Assembly: GCA_040765295.1 (NCBI GenBank)
Contig: JAXGSB010000001.1
Location: 372,001 to 436,000 of the forward strand
Direction of reading: 5' to 3'
DNA: 64,000 bases
DNA from: Scatomorpha sp040765295
GTDB lineage: Bacteria > Bacillota > Clostridia > Oscillospirales > Oscillospiraceae
The translations under genes were made by a program, and so were the position numbers. The notes below the pieces were generated by a model that was not told the DNA's origin, ran no database searches, and saw nothing but the letters and a program-made list of their open reading frames with translations. Positions 50,611-59,491 of the stretch are shown in pieces (positions within the stretch are counted from its first letter, which is position 1; each line of letters begins with the position of its first letter).

Positions 50611-52536
50611 ATGGATAAAAGTATTGATATCGAACTCGGCAAAGAACTTTGGGCGGACTTTATTTATGAGGGAAAGCTCGACCCCAGAATACGCCCGGAT
50701 ATAGCTGACTCTTGGAAAAAATGTCGTCGGGCAGGGATAGACCCGGCCGGCGGTAAGGGAAGATATGTCGACGAAAAGGTGTTCCAAAGTATCTACAGCG
50801 CAAACCGCATGCTTATTGAAACGGCCCTTCCCATAATGCAGTCCGTATTCAAGATCGTAAGGGACACAAGCTACCTGATGGTGCTTACCGACAGCGCAGG
50901 CTACATCCTCGAGACCATGGGCGATGAAAATATACTCAAGAAAAGCGGAGATATGCGGTTTAGTAAAGGCCGGCGGTGGAGCAGCTATGAGGTCGGCACC
51001 AATGCCATAAGCATTGCCCTTGAATATGGTCGGGCAATACAGCTTCGAGGCGCCGAACATTACTGCCGTTCTCACCACGCCTGGACATGCTCGGCAGCAC
51101 CCATACACGGTGTAAACGGAGAGATTATAGGCTGTATCAACTTCTCGGGTGTGGTTGAAAGCGCTCATGAGCATACGCTCGCCCTTGCGCTGGCTGCGGC
51201 ATACGGCATTGAAGGCCAGATAAAAACAAAGCACAGTGCGCAGCTGCTTAACTCTGCGCTTGATGCAAGCAATGATGCGGTATTCCTGGTCGATGGAAAT
51301 TATATAACCTTTTGGATGAACGCAACTGCCCGAAGGGTGGCCGGTCCCGAAGCCGATAATATGCCCCAATACGATTTTCGCAAAATTCTCCCCGATGTCA
51401 ACTGGCAAGTCGCTTCGGACTATTTCTCCGATGACACCCGTTTTATTTTGGGAGAAAAGTTAATCTACTGCGGGGTAGACATTCACCGTCTTGAAGGTCT
51501 CGAAACTGATGCATACAGCATCACGCTTAGAAAGCAGAAGCATATGCTCAATGCGGTCAACCGCCTTGTCCGAAACAAGGCAAGCTATCGCTTTGAGGAC
51601 TTTTTGACCAATGATGCGGCGACCAGGAAAATGCTCGCGCTTGCCAAACGCTATGCCGAATATGAGGGAAATGTTCTGATCGAAGGAGAAAGCGGCACCG
51701 GCAAAGAGATGATTGCCCAGGCAATACACAACGCCGGACCTCAGCGCGACGGCCCCTTTGTCACGATAAACTGCAGCTCCGTACCGAGAGAAATGCTTGA
51801 ATCCGAGCTCTTTGGCTGTGAAGTAGGAGCCTTCGGCGGGAAGATAAGCGAAGGAAGCCCGGGCCGCTTCGAACTGGCAAAGAACGGCACGGCCTATTTA
51901 AAGGATGTCTCGGAAATGCCCATGGAACTGCAGGCAAAGATTCTTCAGACCGTCGAAACTCACACGGTGAGAAGGCTTGGAAGTACACGGGATATCCACT
52001 TAAATATCCGAATCATTGCAGCCTCAGGGCGCCCCACCGCTCCGCTCGTCAAGTCCGGCAGTTTCAGAAGCGACCTGTATCATCGGCTCGATGTGCTGCG
52101 GCTGGATATACGGCCGCTGCGCGAGCGCAGGTGCGACATCATTCTTTGTGCGCAGAATACAATCGACCGGCTCAATTCCAGATATCCGGAGCTAAAGAAA
52201 ACACCTACGCAGGAGTTTATGGCAGGTTTGCTGAACTACGACTGGCCCGGAAATGTGCGCCAGTTGCAGAATTGGATCGAACGCGCATTTTATTCCGAAA
52301 CAGGGGAAAGTCTTACAGAGGCAAGCCTAAAATATATATTCAGCGAGCTCTCCGAAAGCGGCACCTCACTGCTTCGCGGCGAAGCTGATGAAATATCGAA
52401 GATTACGGAGGCTCTGGAACAATGCAGAGGCAATGTCGGCGCCGCGGCTGAGCTGTTGGGAATGAGCCGCGCAACCTTGTATCGACGGCTGAAAAAATAC
52501 AATATAGATACCAAGGATTCAAAGAAATTCTTATAA
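50611..52536 (+). CDS. acoR: AcoR-like activator with degenerate sigma-54 interaction and Walker B motifs
   Basis: ATG 50611 with GGAAGG upstream; 641 residues. N-terminal GAF-type sensor (about 70-205, VGTNAISIALEYGRAIQLRGAEHYCRSHHAWTCSAAPI), PAS (about 215-320), AAA+ domain and Fis-type HTH (NVGAAAELLGMSRATLYRRLKKY near 606). Walker A GESGTGKE is intact (near 359), and FRSDLYHRLDVLRL holds the arginine finger. But GAFTGA reads GAFGGK (near 406-411) and the Walker B acidic pair LDE reads LKD (near 430). These are the contact to sigma-54 and the ATP-hydrolysing residues, so it is unlikely to act as a standard sigma-54 activator. Adjacent to the aco operon it should control, whose promoter looks sigma-A type. 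Confidence 0.9.
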   Translation: MDKSIDIELGKELWADFIYEGKLDPRIRPDIADSWKKCRRAGIDPAGGKGRYVDEKVFQSIYSANRMLIETALPIMQSVFKIVRDTSYLMVLTDSAGYILETMGDENILKKSGDMRFSKGRRWSSYEVGTNAISIALEYGRAIQLRGAEHYCRSHHAWTCSAAPIHGVNGEIIGCINFSGVVESAHEHTLALALAAAYGIEGQIKTKHSAQLLNSALDASNDAVFLVDGNYITFWMNATARRVAGPEADNMPQYDFRKILPDVNWQVASDYFSDDTRFILGEKLIYCGVDIHRLEGLETDAYSITLRKQKHMLNAVNRLVRNKASYRFEDFLTNDAATRKMLALAKRYAEYEGNVLIEGESGTGKEMIAQAIHNAGPQRDGPFVTINCSSVPREMLESELFGCEVGAFGGKISEGSPGRFELAKNGTAYLKDVSEMPMELQAKILQTVETHTVRRLGSTRDIHLNIRIIAASGRPTAPLVKSGSFRSDLYHRLDVLRLDIRPLRERRCDIILCAQNTIDRLNSRYPELKKTPTQEFMAGLLNYDWPGNVRQLQNWIERAFYSETGESLTEASLKYIFSELSESGTSLLRGEADEISKITEALEQCRGNVGAAAELLGMSRATLYRRLKKYNIDTKDSKKFL

Positions 52537-52539
52537 TCT

Positions 52540-52583
52540 AAACGTGTTGCTTTTAAACGCATTTAAAAGCAACACGTTTTTCT
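52540..52583 (+). terminator. Terminator of lplA-acoR
   Basis: AAACGTGTTGCTTTTAAA pairs with TTTAAAAGCAACACGTTT (18 bp, loop CGCA), then TTTC. Confidence 0.9.
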
Positions 52584-52602
52584 CACAAAAATCGTCTTAA
52601 CA

Positions 52603-52836
52603 TGAGACAATTTCTCGCCCTGCCTATTTGTTATCATTTTATCAATGTTTTATCTCACTTTTTCGGGTTTATTTCATGTTCTTGAGACTTTTTCTGAGAA
52701 TATCTCAAGTTCACTTTGTTTTTTATTTAATTAATAGTGCAAATGATACATTTTTTCTTGACTTTTCTGTAAAAAGTTCCGAAATATATCGATTAACGCG
52801 GTTTTTATTGATAATCAAGTGAGAAAAGTATATACT
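52603..52836 (+). promoter_or_regulatory. acoA upstream region: TGAGA/TCTCA dyads and sigma-A promoter
   Basis: The 479-bp gap between acoR and acoA has no gene. It holds TGAGACAATTTCTC (52603-52616), an inverted repeat CTTGAGA-N15-TCTCAAG (52681-52709) that contains TGAGA-ATA-TCTCA (52695-52707), and TGAGAAAAGT near 52820. TTGATA (52808-52813), 17 bases, TATACT (52831-52836) is a strong sigma-A promoter about 180 bp before acoA. I found no GG-N10-GC of sigma-54 type. The 52837-53015 leader is long; nothing else is recognised in it. Confidence 0.7.
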
Positions 52837-53015
52837 AAAGTATGGTAAAAGAAATTTATTTAGAGGCATTGTACTGCACAAAATGCGCATTCGACAAAGT
52901 GTTGCAGTAATTTGGCATGTACTGAAGCGGCGCTCAAATATACGGCAGTCGGGAAAGCTCCTGAGGCCATATATCTTGGAGTGTACAAAAAAAGTAAGCA
53001 AAAGGAGGTTATTTA

Positions 53016-54002
53016 ATGGCAATCAGCAACGAACTGATGAAGGACATGTATGCGACTATGAGACGCATACGTGATTTCGAGAAAGCCGCATCTAAGCAGT
53101 TTGCAGAGGGCAAGGTACCCGGCTTCGTTCACCTTTATATAGGTGAGGAAGCCATCGCGACTGCAGTATGCGAGTGCCTGCGTGACGATGACTTTATCAC
53201 CAGCACTCACCGCGGCCACGGACACATCATTGCAAAGGGCGGAGACCTGAACCTTATGATGGCCGAGCTTTTCGGCCGGAAAACCGGCTACTGCAAGGGC
53301 AAGGGGGGGTCGATGCACATCGCCGACCGCGACAAGGGCATTCTTGGCGCCAACGGTATAGTCGGCGCGGGGCACTGTATATCCACCGGTGCCGGACTTT
53401 CCAGCAAAATAAGAGGCACCGATCAGGTATGCGTATGCTTTTTCGGTGACGGCTCCACCAACCAAGGCACTTTTCATGAGTCACTCAACTTAGCCTCAAT
53501 TTGGAAACTGCCGGTAGTCTTTGTCTGCGAGAACAACCACTACGGTATTTCCATGAGTCAAGAAAGGCATCAGGCAATCAAGGACGTGGCCGACAGAGCA
53601 GCATCATACGATATGCCCGGTCTCAGTGTTGACGGAAATGATCCTCTCGCCGTATACGAGGCTGCCTCTGAGGCAGTCGCCAGAGCGAGAGCGGGCAGAG
53701 GCCCGACTCTTCTCGAGTGCAAGACTTACCGCCAGCATGGGCACTTTGAAGGCGACCCCGCTACATACAAACCTCAAGAGGAGCAGGATGCGTGGATGGA
53801 CAAGGATCCGCTGCCGATGTTTGCAAAGTTCCTGACCGACAACGGCGTGATGACCGCCGAGGAGATTGCAGAAGTCGACAAACAGGTTGAGAAGGAGATT
53901 GAGGATGCAATCGCCTTTGCCGAGGCACAACCGATACCGTCTCTGGAGAGCTGCGTTGTAGATGTCTATTCAGATATAGTTGAGGAGGTGCGTGTAAGAT
54001 GA
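53016..54002 (+). CDS. acoA: Acetoin dehydrogenase E1 component, alpha subunit
   Basis: The 328-residue TPP enzyme has MYATMRRIRDFEKAASKQFAEGKVPGFVHLYIGEEAIA at the N-terminus, THRGHGHIIAKGG near 68, and the TPP-binding motif FFGDGSTNQGTFHESLNLASIWKLPVVFVCENNHYG near 142. It decarboxylates/cleaves acetoin with AcoB and passes the acetyl group to lipoate on AcoC. Pyruvate dehydrogenase E1 alpha is the alternative, but the AcoX gene in the operon and the adjacent AcoR favour acetoin. AAAGGAGG precedes the ATG; the stop overlaps acoB by 4 bp. Confidence 0.93.
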   Translation: MAISNELMKDMYATMRRIRDFEKAASKQFAEGKVPGFVHLYIGEEAIATAVCECLRDDDFITSTHRGHGHIIAKGGDLNLMMAELFGRKTGYCKGKGGSMHIADRDKGILGANGIVGAGHCISTGAGLSSKIRGTDQVCVCFFGDGSTNQGTFHESLNLASIWKLPVVFVCENNHYGISMSQERHQAIKDVADRAASYDMPGLSVDGNDPLAVYEAASEAVARARAGRGPTLLECKTYRQHGHFEGDPATYKPQEEQDAWMDKDPLPMFAKFLTDNGVMTAEEIAEVDKQVEKEIEDAIAFAEAQPIPSLESCVVDVYSDIVEEVRVR

Positions 54003-54967
54003 AGATGATGACTTATGGTGAAGGTATTCGTGAGGGCATGAGCATACGGATGCGCGAAGACCCCAACGTTGTTTTGTTCGGCGAGGACGTAGGCGCGTTT
54101 GGAGGATGCTTCGGTGTCAGCGCCGGAATGTTCAACGAATTCGGAGCGGAAAGAGTACGAGACACACCCATTTCCGAAGGCGCCATTGTCGGCTGCGCAG
54201 TCGGCGCGGCTGCAACTGGTCTGCGACCCATTGCAGAGCTGATGTTCTGCGACTTTCTTACCGTCGGTATGGACCAGCTCGTAAACCAGGCGGCTAAAAT
54301 GAGATACATGTTCGGCGGGAAAATATCCATGCCCATGGTTTTGCGCATGCCTGCCGGCGCAGGCACCGGCGCTGCCGCCCAGCACTCCCAGTCTCTTGAA
54401 GCATGGGTAACCCATGTTCCCGGTCTCAAGGTGGTCTATCCTTCCACTGCGGAGGATGCGCTGGGGCTTATGCTAAGCGCCATAGATGACGATAACCCCG
54501 TTGTATATTTTGAAAACAAGCTACTCATGGGTGTGAAATCCGAAGTCAAGAGCATGGAACCCATTCCTCTGGGCAAGGGCAAAATCGTGCGTGAAGGCAC
54601 AGACCTTTCAATAATTACCTACGGTCGTCAGGTATTTGATGCGATTAAGGCCGCGGATGTTCTTGCGGCTGAGGGAATAAATGCCGAGATTGTTGACCTT
54701 CGCAGCCTCTATCCGCTGGATAAAGAGCTTATGGAGAAGTCAATCAGCAAGACGCATAAAGCCATTGTTTTCACTGAGGAAGTAAAGCGCGGAGGCTTCG
54801 GCGGGGAACTTAGCGCCATAATCGGCGAAGAGATGTTCGACTATCTCGATGCCCCCGTGGCTCGAATAGGCGCACTCAATACCCCTGTTCCTTTCGCCCC
54901 CAATCTGGAACAGTTCTATATGCCCAATGAGCAGGATGTCATCATTGCGGCAAGAAAGATGTTCTGA
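53999..54967 (+). CDS. acoB: Acetoin dehydrogenase E1 component, beta subunit
   Basis: The 322-residue protein has VVLFGEDVGAFGGCFGVSAGMFNEFGAERVRDTPISEGAIVG near 21, the transketolase-type pyrimidine domain, AQHSQSLEAWVTHVPGLKVVYPS near 122, and EGINAEIVDLRSLYPLD near 221 in the C-terminal domain. It forms the E1 heterotetramer with AcoA. Its ATG overlaps the acoA stop (ATGA). A hairpin without T run follows before acoX. Confidence 0.94.
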   Translation: MKMMTYGEGIREGMSIRMREDPNVVLFGEDVGAFGGCFGVSAGMFNEFGAERVRDTPISEGAIVGCAVGAAATGLRPIAELMFCDFLTVGMDQLVNQAAKMRYMFGGKISMPMVLRMPAGAGTGAAAQHSQSLEAWVTHVPGLKVVYPSTAEDALGLMLSAIDDDNPVVYFENKLLMGVKSEVKSMEPIPLGKGKIVREGTDLSIITYGRQVFDAIKAADVLAAEGINAEIVDLRSLYPLDKELMEKSISKTHKAIVFTEEVKRGGFGGELSAIIGEEMFDYLDAPVARIGALNTPVPFAPNLEQFYMPNEQDVIIAARKMF

Positions 54968-54995
54968 TATATCGGTTTACGGCAAAAATCAAAGG

Positions 54996-55019
54996 GCTTC
55001 CGGAGCTCGCTCCGGAAGC
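54996..55019 (+). promoter_or_regulatory. Intra-operon hairpin between acoB and acoX
   Basis: GCTTCCGGAG-CTCG-CTCCGGAAGC is a perfect 10-bp stem with a tetraloop and no T run. It probably protects or processes the mRNA and sets the ratio of E1 to the downstream products, rather than ending transcription. Confidence 0.6.
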
Positions 55020-55042
55020 TCTGACATATAGGAGGGATGTCT

Positions 55043-56035
55043 ATGGCTTCTATAGGCATAATTGCCAATCCCGCATCCGGCAAGGATATACGTCGTCTTG
55101 TATCCTATGCCACAATAATCGACAACAACGAAAAAGTGAATATCTGTCAGCGCATAGTGCTGGCAGCCCAGGAATTGGGCGTAGAAGAGTTCATCTTCAT
55201 GCCCGAAACCTTTATGATTGGACCCAAAGTAGAGGACAACCTTGAGCGTGACGGTGTTCTTAAGTCAAAAATAAGCGTTCTCGACTTTGAAATCGATGCC
55301 TCCCTGCAGGACAGCATAACCGCCGCCGGCATGCTGGAGAATATGGGTGTCGGCTGTGTTGTGGTTCTCGGCGGAGACGGAACTTCCCGCGCCGCGGCAA
55401 AGGCGATAAAACGCACGCCGATATTGCCCGTGTCCACAGGCACCAACAATGTCTATCCTTCGCTCGTGGAGGGAACGGTCATAGGTATGGCGGCAGCAGC
55501 CGTGAGCCGTATGCCGTCTCCTTATTTGTGCTGCATACACGACAAGAGGATCGAAGTCTTCGTTAACGGGGAATTTCGTGATATTGCGCTTATAGATGCG
55601 GTCGTTTCCGCTGATTTTTTTGCCGGCGCGCGCGCAATATGGGATCCTGCCCGCATAGAACGCATAATTGTTTCGCGCTGCCATCCGGCGACCATAGGCT
55701 TTTCGGCAATTCCCGGAGCCTATCGCATCATCAAAGACACAGACCCCTGCGGTATGGCGGTCAAGCTGTGGGGTGGAGGAGAAAGAGTTCTTGCCTCTAT
55801 TGCGGCGGGTGTGCTGACTGAAGTGGAATTAGGCACCCCTCAAATACTGGAGCTTGGCGAAGCTTATGAGTTTATTGCCGCCGAGCGGTGCATGATTGCG
55901 CTTGACGGAGAGAGAGAAGTACCGGTCGCTGCAGGCAGCAAAGTGAAAATAATCGTGACGGAAGACGGTCCGTGGCGGGTGCTGCCGAGAAAAGCGCTCG
56001 AGGAAGCTCAGCGGCTGGGAATGTACAGACGCTGA
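55043..56035 (+). CDS. acoX: AcoX-like ATP-NAD kinase family protein
   Basis: ATG 55043 is chosen since GGAGGG lies six bases upstream; ATG 55037 touches that site. The 330-residue protein has IIANPASGKDIRRLVSYAT near 5, the kinase motif VVVLGGDGTSRAAAKA near 108 and PVSTGTNNVYPSLVEGTVIGMAA near 131. AcoX is found in many aco operons and belongs to the NAD kinase/diacylglycerol kinase superfamily, but its role in acetoin use is unknown. It is the third gene of the operon here. Confidence 0.9.
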   Translation: MASIGIIANPASGKDIRRLVSYATIIDNNEKVNICQRIVLAAQELGVEEFIFMPETFMIGPKVEDNLERDGVLKSKISVLDFEIDASLQDSITAAGMLENMGVGCVVVLGGDGTSRAAAKAIKRTPILPVSTGTNNVYPSLVEGTVIGMAAAAVSRMPSPYLCCIHDKRIEVFVNGEFRDIALIDAVVSADFFAGARAIWDPARIERIIVSRCHPATIGFSAIPGAYRIIKDTDPCGMAVKLWGGGERVLASIAAGVLTEVELGTPQILELGEAYEFIAAERCMIALDGEREVPVAAGSKVKIIVTEDGPWRVLPRKALEEAQRLGMYRR

Positions 56036-56065
56036 AGACAATACATTTTGCAAAGGAGATATGCA

Positions 56066-57388
56066 ATGGCAAAATTAGTAGTAATGCCCAAGCTCGGTCT
56101 TACAATGACCGAGGGTACGCTCAGTGCGTGGAAGAAAAAAGAAGGGGAAGCCGTCAAGGAGGGCGAGCCTCTCTTCGATGTTGAAACCGACAAACTTACC
56201 AATACAATAGATGCTCCGGCAAGCGGCATTCTTCGCCGTATAATCTTAGCCGAGGGAGAGACGGCTGCGTGTCTGGAACCCGTCGCTGTCATCGCCGGAG
56301 CCAATGAGGATATAAGCGATCTTGTACCCGCGCAAGAAGGCGCTGCGGCGCCTGCGGAAGCGGCAGCGTCGGCAGCGGTCCAAAGCCCCGCAGCAGCCTC
56401 ACCTTCAGGCGCTCCGGCAGTCCGTGTGATTGCATCGCCTGCGGCTAAAAAGCTCGCCAAAGAACTGGGCATAGATATCGCCCTTGTCAGCGGCACCGGT
56501 CCCAAAGGGCGAATCACCGAAGACGATGTAAAAAACTATAAAGCGGCGCCGCCCGCAGCAGCGGAACCGGCGGTAAAGGCCTCTCCGCTTGCGGCTAAAG
56601 TTGCGGCGGATATCGGGCTTAAGCTTGAGGACTTGGGCGGTAAAGACCGAATCCTTGCCGAGGACATTCTGAAATATCTTGAAAACTCACGGGAAAAGAC
56701 GAGTGAGGAAGTGCGTGAGGAAGTCGTTCCGATGAACGGTATGCGCAGGGCGATTGCGAAAAATATGCTCAACTCTCACCTGACTTCTCCCACCGTCACC
56801 TTAAATCTGTCTGTGGACATGTCTGAAATGAAACTCTATCGTGAGCAGCTCAAAAAATATGACATAAAGGTCAGCTACACAGACCTGCTTGTCAAGTTTA
56901 CAGCCAAAGTGCTCACCGAGTTTCCGCTTCTCAACTGTTCCGTTGAAGACAATAAAATAATTTATAAACACTATGTCAATATGGGCGTGGCTGTGGCGCT
57001 CGACGACGGACTGGTCGTTCCCAATGTCACGGATGCCGATAAGAAGAGCCTGACGGAAATCTCCGTCGAGATTAAAGAACTGGCAAGTCTTGCTCGCGAG
57101 GGCGGACTTTCAATGGATCAGCTCCGCGGCGGAACCTTTACAATCACCAACCTCGGCGCATACGGTATCGAAAGTTTTACGCCGATTATCAATCAGCCCG
57201 AGGTGGCAATTTTGGGCGTCACGACCATTGAGGACAAAGCCGTTGTGCGCAATGGCGAAATCGTCATTCGTCCGATGATGACCTTCAGTCTCACTGCCGA
57301 CCACCGCGTTATCGATGGGGCGGTTGCGGCAAGCTTCCTGCAGAGGCTTAAAAACCTGATGGAAAACCCCGCGCTCATGCTGACCTGA
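56066..57388 (+). CDS. acoC: Acetoin dehydrogenase E2 component (dihydrolipoyl acyltransferase)
   Basis: Start ATG 56066 with AAGGAG upstream; 440 residues. Domains in order: lipoyl domain with the lipoylation site ETDKLTN (Lys43), an Ala/Pro linker (about 95-120), a first peripheral-subunit-binding domain (SPAAKKLAKELGIDIALVSGTGPKGRITEDDV near 130), a second one (ASPLAAKVAADIGLKLEDLGGKDRILAEDIL near 178) and the catalytic domain ending in TADHRVIDGAVAASFL near 415. It transfers the acetyl group to CoA. Two subunit-binding domains in a row are unusual for AcoC. Confidence 0.93.
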   Translation: MAKLVVMPKLGLTMTEGTLSAWKKKEGEAVKEGEPLFDVETDKLTNTIDAPASGILRRIILAEGETAACLEPVAVIAGANEDISDLVPAQEGAAAPAEAAASAAVQSPAAASPSGAPAVRVIASPAAKKLAKELGIDIALVSGTGPKGRITEDDVKNYKAAPPAAAEPAVKASPLAAKVAADIGLKLEDLGGKDRILAEDILKYLENSREKTSEEVREEVVPMNGMRRAIAKNMLNSHLTSPTVTLNLSVDMSEMKLYREQLKKYDIKVSYTDLLVKFTAKVLTEFPLLNCSVEDNKIIYKHYVNMGVAVALDDGLVVPNVTDADKKSLTEISVEIKELASLAREGGLSMDQLRGGTFTITNLGAYGIESFTPIINQPEVAILGVTTIEDKAVVRNGEIVIRPMMTFSLTADHRVIDGAVAASFLQRLKNLMENPALMLT

Positions 57389-57401
57389 CAGGGAGGAATA
57401 A

Positions 57402-59099
57402 ATGGGTAAAATAATCGTAATGCCGAAGCTCGGTCTGACCATGACCGAGGGCACCATAGAAGAGTGGAAGAAAAAAGAGGGAGATGCGGTCCAAGAGGGC
57501 GAAGTTTTATTCTCCGTTTCCACTGACAAACTGACCAACGATGTCGAAGTCGCTGCGTCCGGCACGCTTCTTAAAATTGCAGTAGGGGCAGGTGAGACGG
57601 TCCCCTGTCTCACCCCCATTGCATTCATTGGCGAGCCGGGGGAAACTTTCGATCTCGGCACGGAAAGCGCGCCGACTTCCGCTCCCGAAAAACCGGCATC
57701 TGCCGTTCCCGCCGAGAGTGGCAGCGTTCTTGTAATAGGCGGCGGTCCCGGCGGATACACTGCCGCAATAAGAGCGGCGCAGCTCGGCGCGAAGGTCACG
57801 CTTATCGAAAAGGCAGAGGTCGGCGGGACCTGTCTCAACCGCGGCTGTATGCCGACAAAGGCGATGCTGCACAGCTCGGAAGTATATGAAACCGCAACGG
57901 GCAGCGCCGATATCGGCATTTTATGCCCCGAGGTACATGTCGACTGGGAAAAAGTTCAGGCGTTCCGCGCCTCTATAGTCGAAAAACTCACCTCCGGCGT
58001 AAGAGCCCTCATCAGGCTGAATAAAATCACTTTGGTGGAGGGAGAGGCAAAATTCATATGTCCCAAAAAAGTCAGCGTTGGGGACAAGGAATACAGCGCC
58101 GACAAGACAATTATTGCCGCAGGCTCATATCCGATTATCCCGGGCATACCCGGAGTAAAAGGGAGTAAAGCCTGTATAGACTCAACGGCTTGCCTCGAGC
58201 TGGACCATATCCCCGAAAGTATGTTGGTTATAGGGGGAGGAGTTATCGGTCTCGAACTCGGCACGATATATCGCCGTTACGGAACTAAAGTCGTCGTCGT
58301 CGAGATGACTGAGCGTCTGCTTCCCCTGATGGACAAAGAACTCACCGATTTGCTCGAGGCCAAGCTGATAAATGAGGGTATGGATATCCATACAAACTCC
58401 CAAGTTGTCTCTGTAAAAGACATCGAAAACGGAGCGGAAGTAAAAGTCAAATGCCCCGATGGCGAAAAGACCTTCGAAGTCGAAAAGGTGCTTATCAGCG
58501 TAGGCAGAGGTCCTCTAACCGACAGTCTGAATCTCAATGCGGCAGGTATAAAAACTGAAGGCGGCTTTATCTGTGCAGACGGAAAGCTCGAAACCAATGT
58601 CTCAGGCATCTATGCCATAGGCGACTGTACAGGAAAATTAATGCTCGCTCACGCTGCCATGGCTATGGGCGAGATAGCTGCCGAAAACGCACTGGGCGCC
58701 GAACGCATTTTCAAACCCGAGCAAAGTCCCAGCTGCGCCTATGTCGGTCCCGAATTTGCCGGCGTAGGTTACACCGAGGAAAAACTGAAGGAACTGGGCA
58801 TAGACTATAAGGTCGGTCGTTTCCCGACAAGCGGCAACGGAAGAAGCCTTGTTGCCGGATGCACGGACGGGATGATAAAGGTCCTATCAGGAACAAAGTA
58901 CGGCGAAATTCTGGGTGTTCATATTCTTGCCCCAAGTGCAACGGAGCTTATTGAAGAAGCTGCCCTTGCAATCCGCCTTGAGGCGACGCTCGAGGAATTT
59001 ACCGACACCATTCACTGCCACCCGACCGTTGCCGAGGCAGTCCGAGAGGCGTGCCTCGCAACTGACGGAAAGGCAATCCATATTCCGAATAAAAAGTGA
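57402..59099 (+). CDS. acoL: Acetoin dehydrogenase E3 component (dihydrolipoyl dehydrogenase with N-terminal lipoyl domain)
   Basis: The 565-residue protein carries an N-terminal lipoyl domain (STDKLTN, Lys43), a linker near 85-105, and the flavoprotein part: VLVIGGGPGGYTAAIRAAQLGA near 108, disulfide GGTCLNRGCMPTKAML near 143, NAD motif VIGGGVIGLELGTIYRRYG near 278, AIGDCTGKLMLAHAAMAMGEIAAENA near 405 and catalytic HCHPTVAEAV near 539. It reoxidises dihydrolipoate with NAD+. A lipoyl domain fused to E3 is known in several Firmicutes and gives the complex a second swinging arm. 13 bp after acoC with GGGAGG in between. Confidence 0.95.
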   Translation: MGKIIVMPKLGLTMTEGTIEEWKKKEGDAVQEGEVLFSVSTDKLTNDVEVAASGTLLKIAVGAGETVPCLTPIAFIGEPGETFDLGTESAPTSAPEKPASAVPAESGSVLVIGGGPGGYTAAIRAAQLGAKVTLIEKAEVGGTCLNRGCMPTKAMLHSSEVYETATGSADIGILCPEVHVDWEKVQAFRASIVEKLTSGVRALIRLNKITLVEGEAKFICPKKVSVGDKEYSADKTIIAAGSYPIIPGIPGVKGSKACIDSTACLELDHIPESMLVIGGGVIGLELGTIYRRYGTKVVVVEMTERLLPLMDKELTDLLEAKLINEGMDIHTNSQVVSVKDIENGAEVKVKCPDGEKTFEVEKVLISVGRGPLTDSLNLNAAGIKTEGGFICADGKLETNVSGIYAIGDCTGKLMLAHAAMAMGEIAAENALGAERIFKPEQSPSCAYVGPEFAGVGYTEEKLKELGIDYKVGRFPTSGNGRSLVAGCTDGMIKVLSGTKYGEILGVHILAPSATELIEEAALAIRLEATLEEFTDTIHCHPTVAEAVREACLATDGKAIHIPNKK

Positions 59100-59108
59100 G
59101 GTTAAATT

Positions 59109-59408
59109 ATGCTTAATGCAGCGTTTATTTTTATAGCGCCCGGCGCAGACCCGAAAAAGCACCGCGGCACAGTCGAAACTCCGGGAGTAAGGCTCACCTC
59201 AATAGGTGTGAGCAGCTATGAAGAGGGGGCAGATGCCGCTCTCGAGATGGCAAATGAAGGTTGCACCGCCATAGAGCTCTGCGGCGGCTTCGGTATCCGC
59301 GGAACCTATCTTGTCGAGCAGACCGTTTCCGGCAAAGCGAGAATCGGCGCAGTTCGCTTCGACCTTCATCCGGGACTAGAGTGCAAAAGCGGAGACGAAA
59401 TATTTTAA
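59109..59408 (+). CDS. Small DUF6506-like protein at the end of the aco operon
   Basis: The 99-residue protein (FIFIAPGADPKKHRGTVETPGVRLTSIGVSSYEEGADAALEMANEGCTAIELCGGFG) looks like the DUF6506 family, small alpha/beta proteins of unknown role. It starts 9 bp after the acoL stop with GAGGTT upstream, so it is the last aco operon gene. The conserved ELCGGFG segment may be a ligand site. No signal peptide. Function unknown. Confidence 0.75.
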   Translation: MLNAAFIFIAPGADPKKHRGTVETPGVRLTSIGVSSYEEGADAALEMANEGCTAIELCGGFGIRGTYLVEQTVSGKARIGAVRFDLHPGLECKSGDEIF

Positions 59409-59438
59409 TTTTGAGTTTTTAATTCAAAGCATACAAGT

Positions 59439-59474
59439 AAAAGCGGGCGCAGCAGTATCTAAACTCTGCGCCTG
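59439..59474 (+). terminator. Hairpin after the aco operon
   Basis: GCGGGCGCAG pairs with CTGCGCCTGC (one G-U) but no T run follows, so it may be a weak terminator or an mRNA 3' end structure. Confidence 0.4.
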
Positions 59475-59491
59475 CCGGTTGAGGAGATATT

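Noticed and set aside
50311..51408. 365-codon open frame antisense to lplA/acoR
   Set aside because: It overlaps two clearly conserved genes, has no ribosome site and no recognisable domain; a by-product of codon use on the other strand.
52840..53010. Possible sigma-54 promoter (TGGCATGTACTGAAGC, and GAGGCATTGTACTGCA) before acoA
   Set aside because: The spacing between GG and GC is 11 and 9 instead of 10 and the -12 element is wrong; a sigma-A promoter at 52808-52836 is far better.
57110..57919. 269-codon frame antisense to acoC/acoL
   Set aside because: Covered by two conserved genes; no ribosome site.
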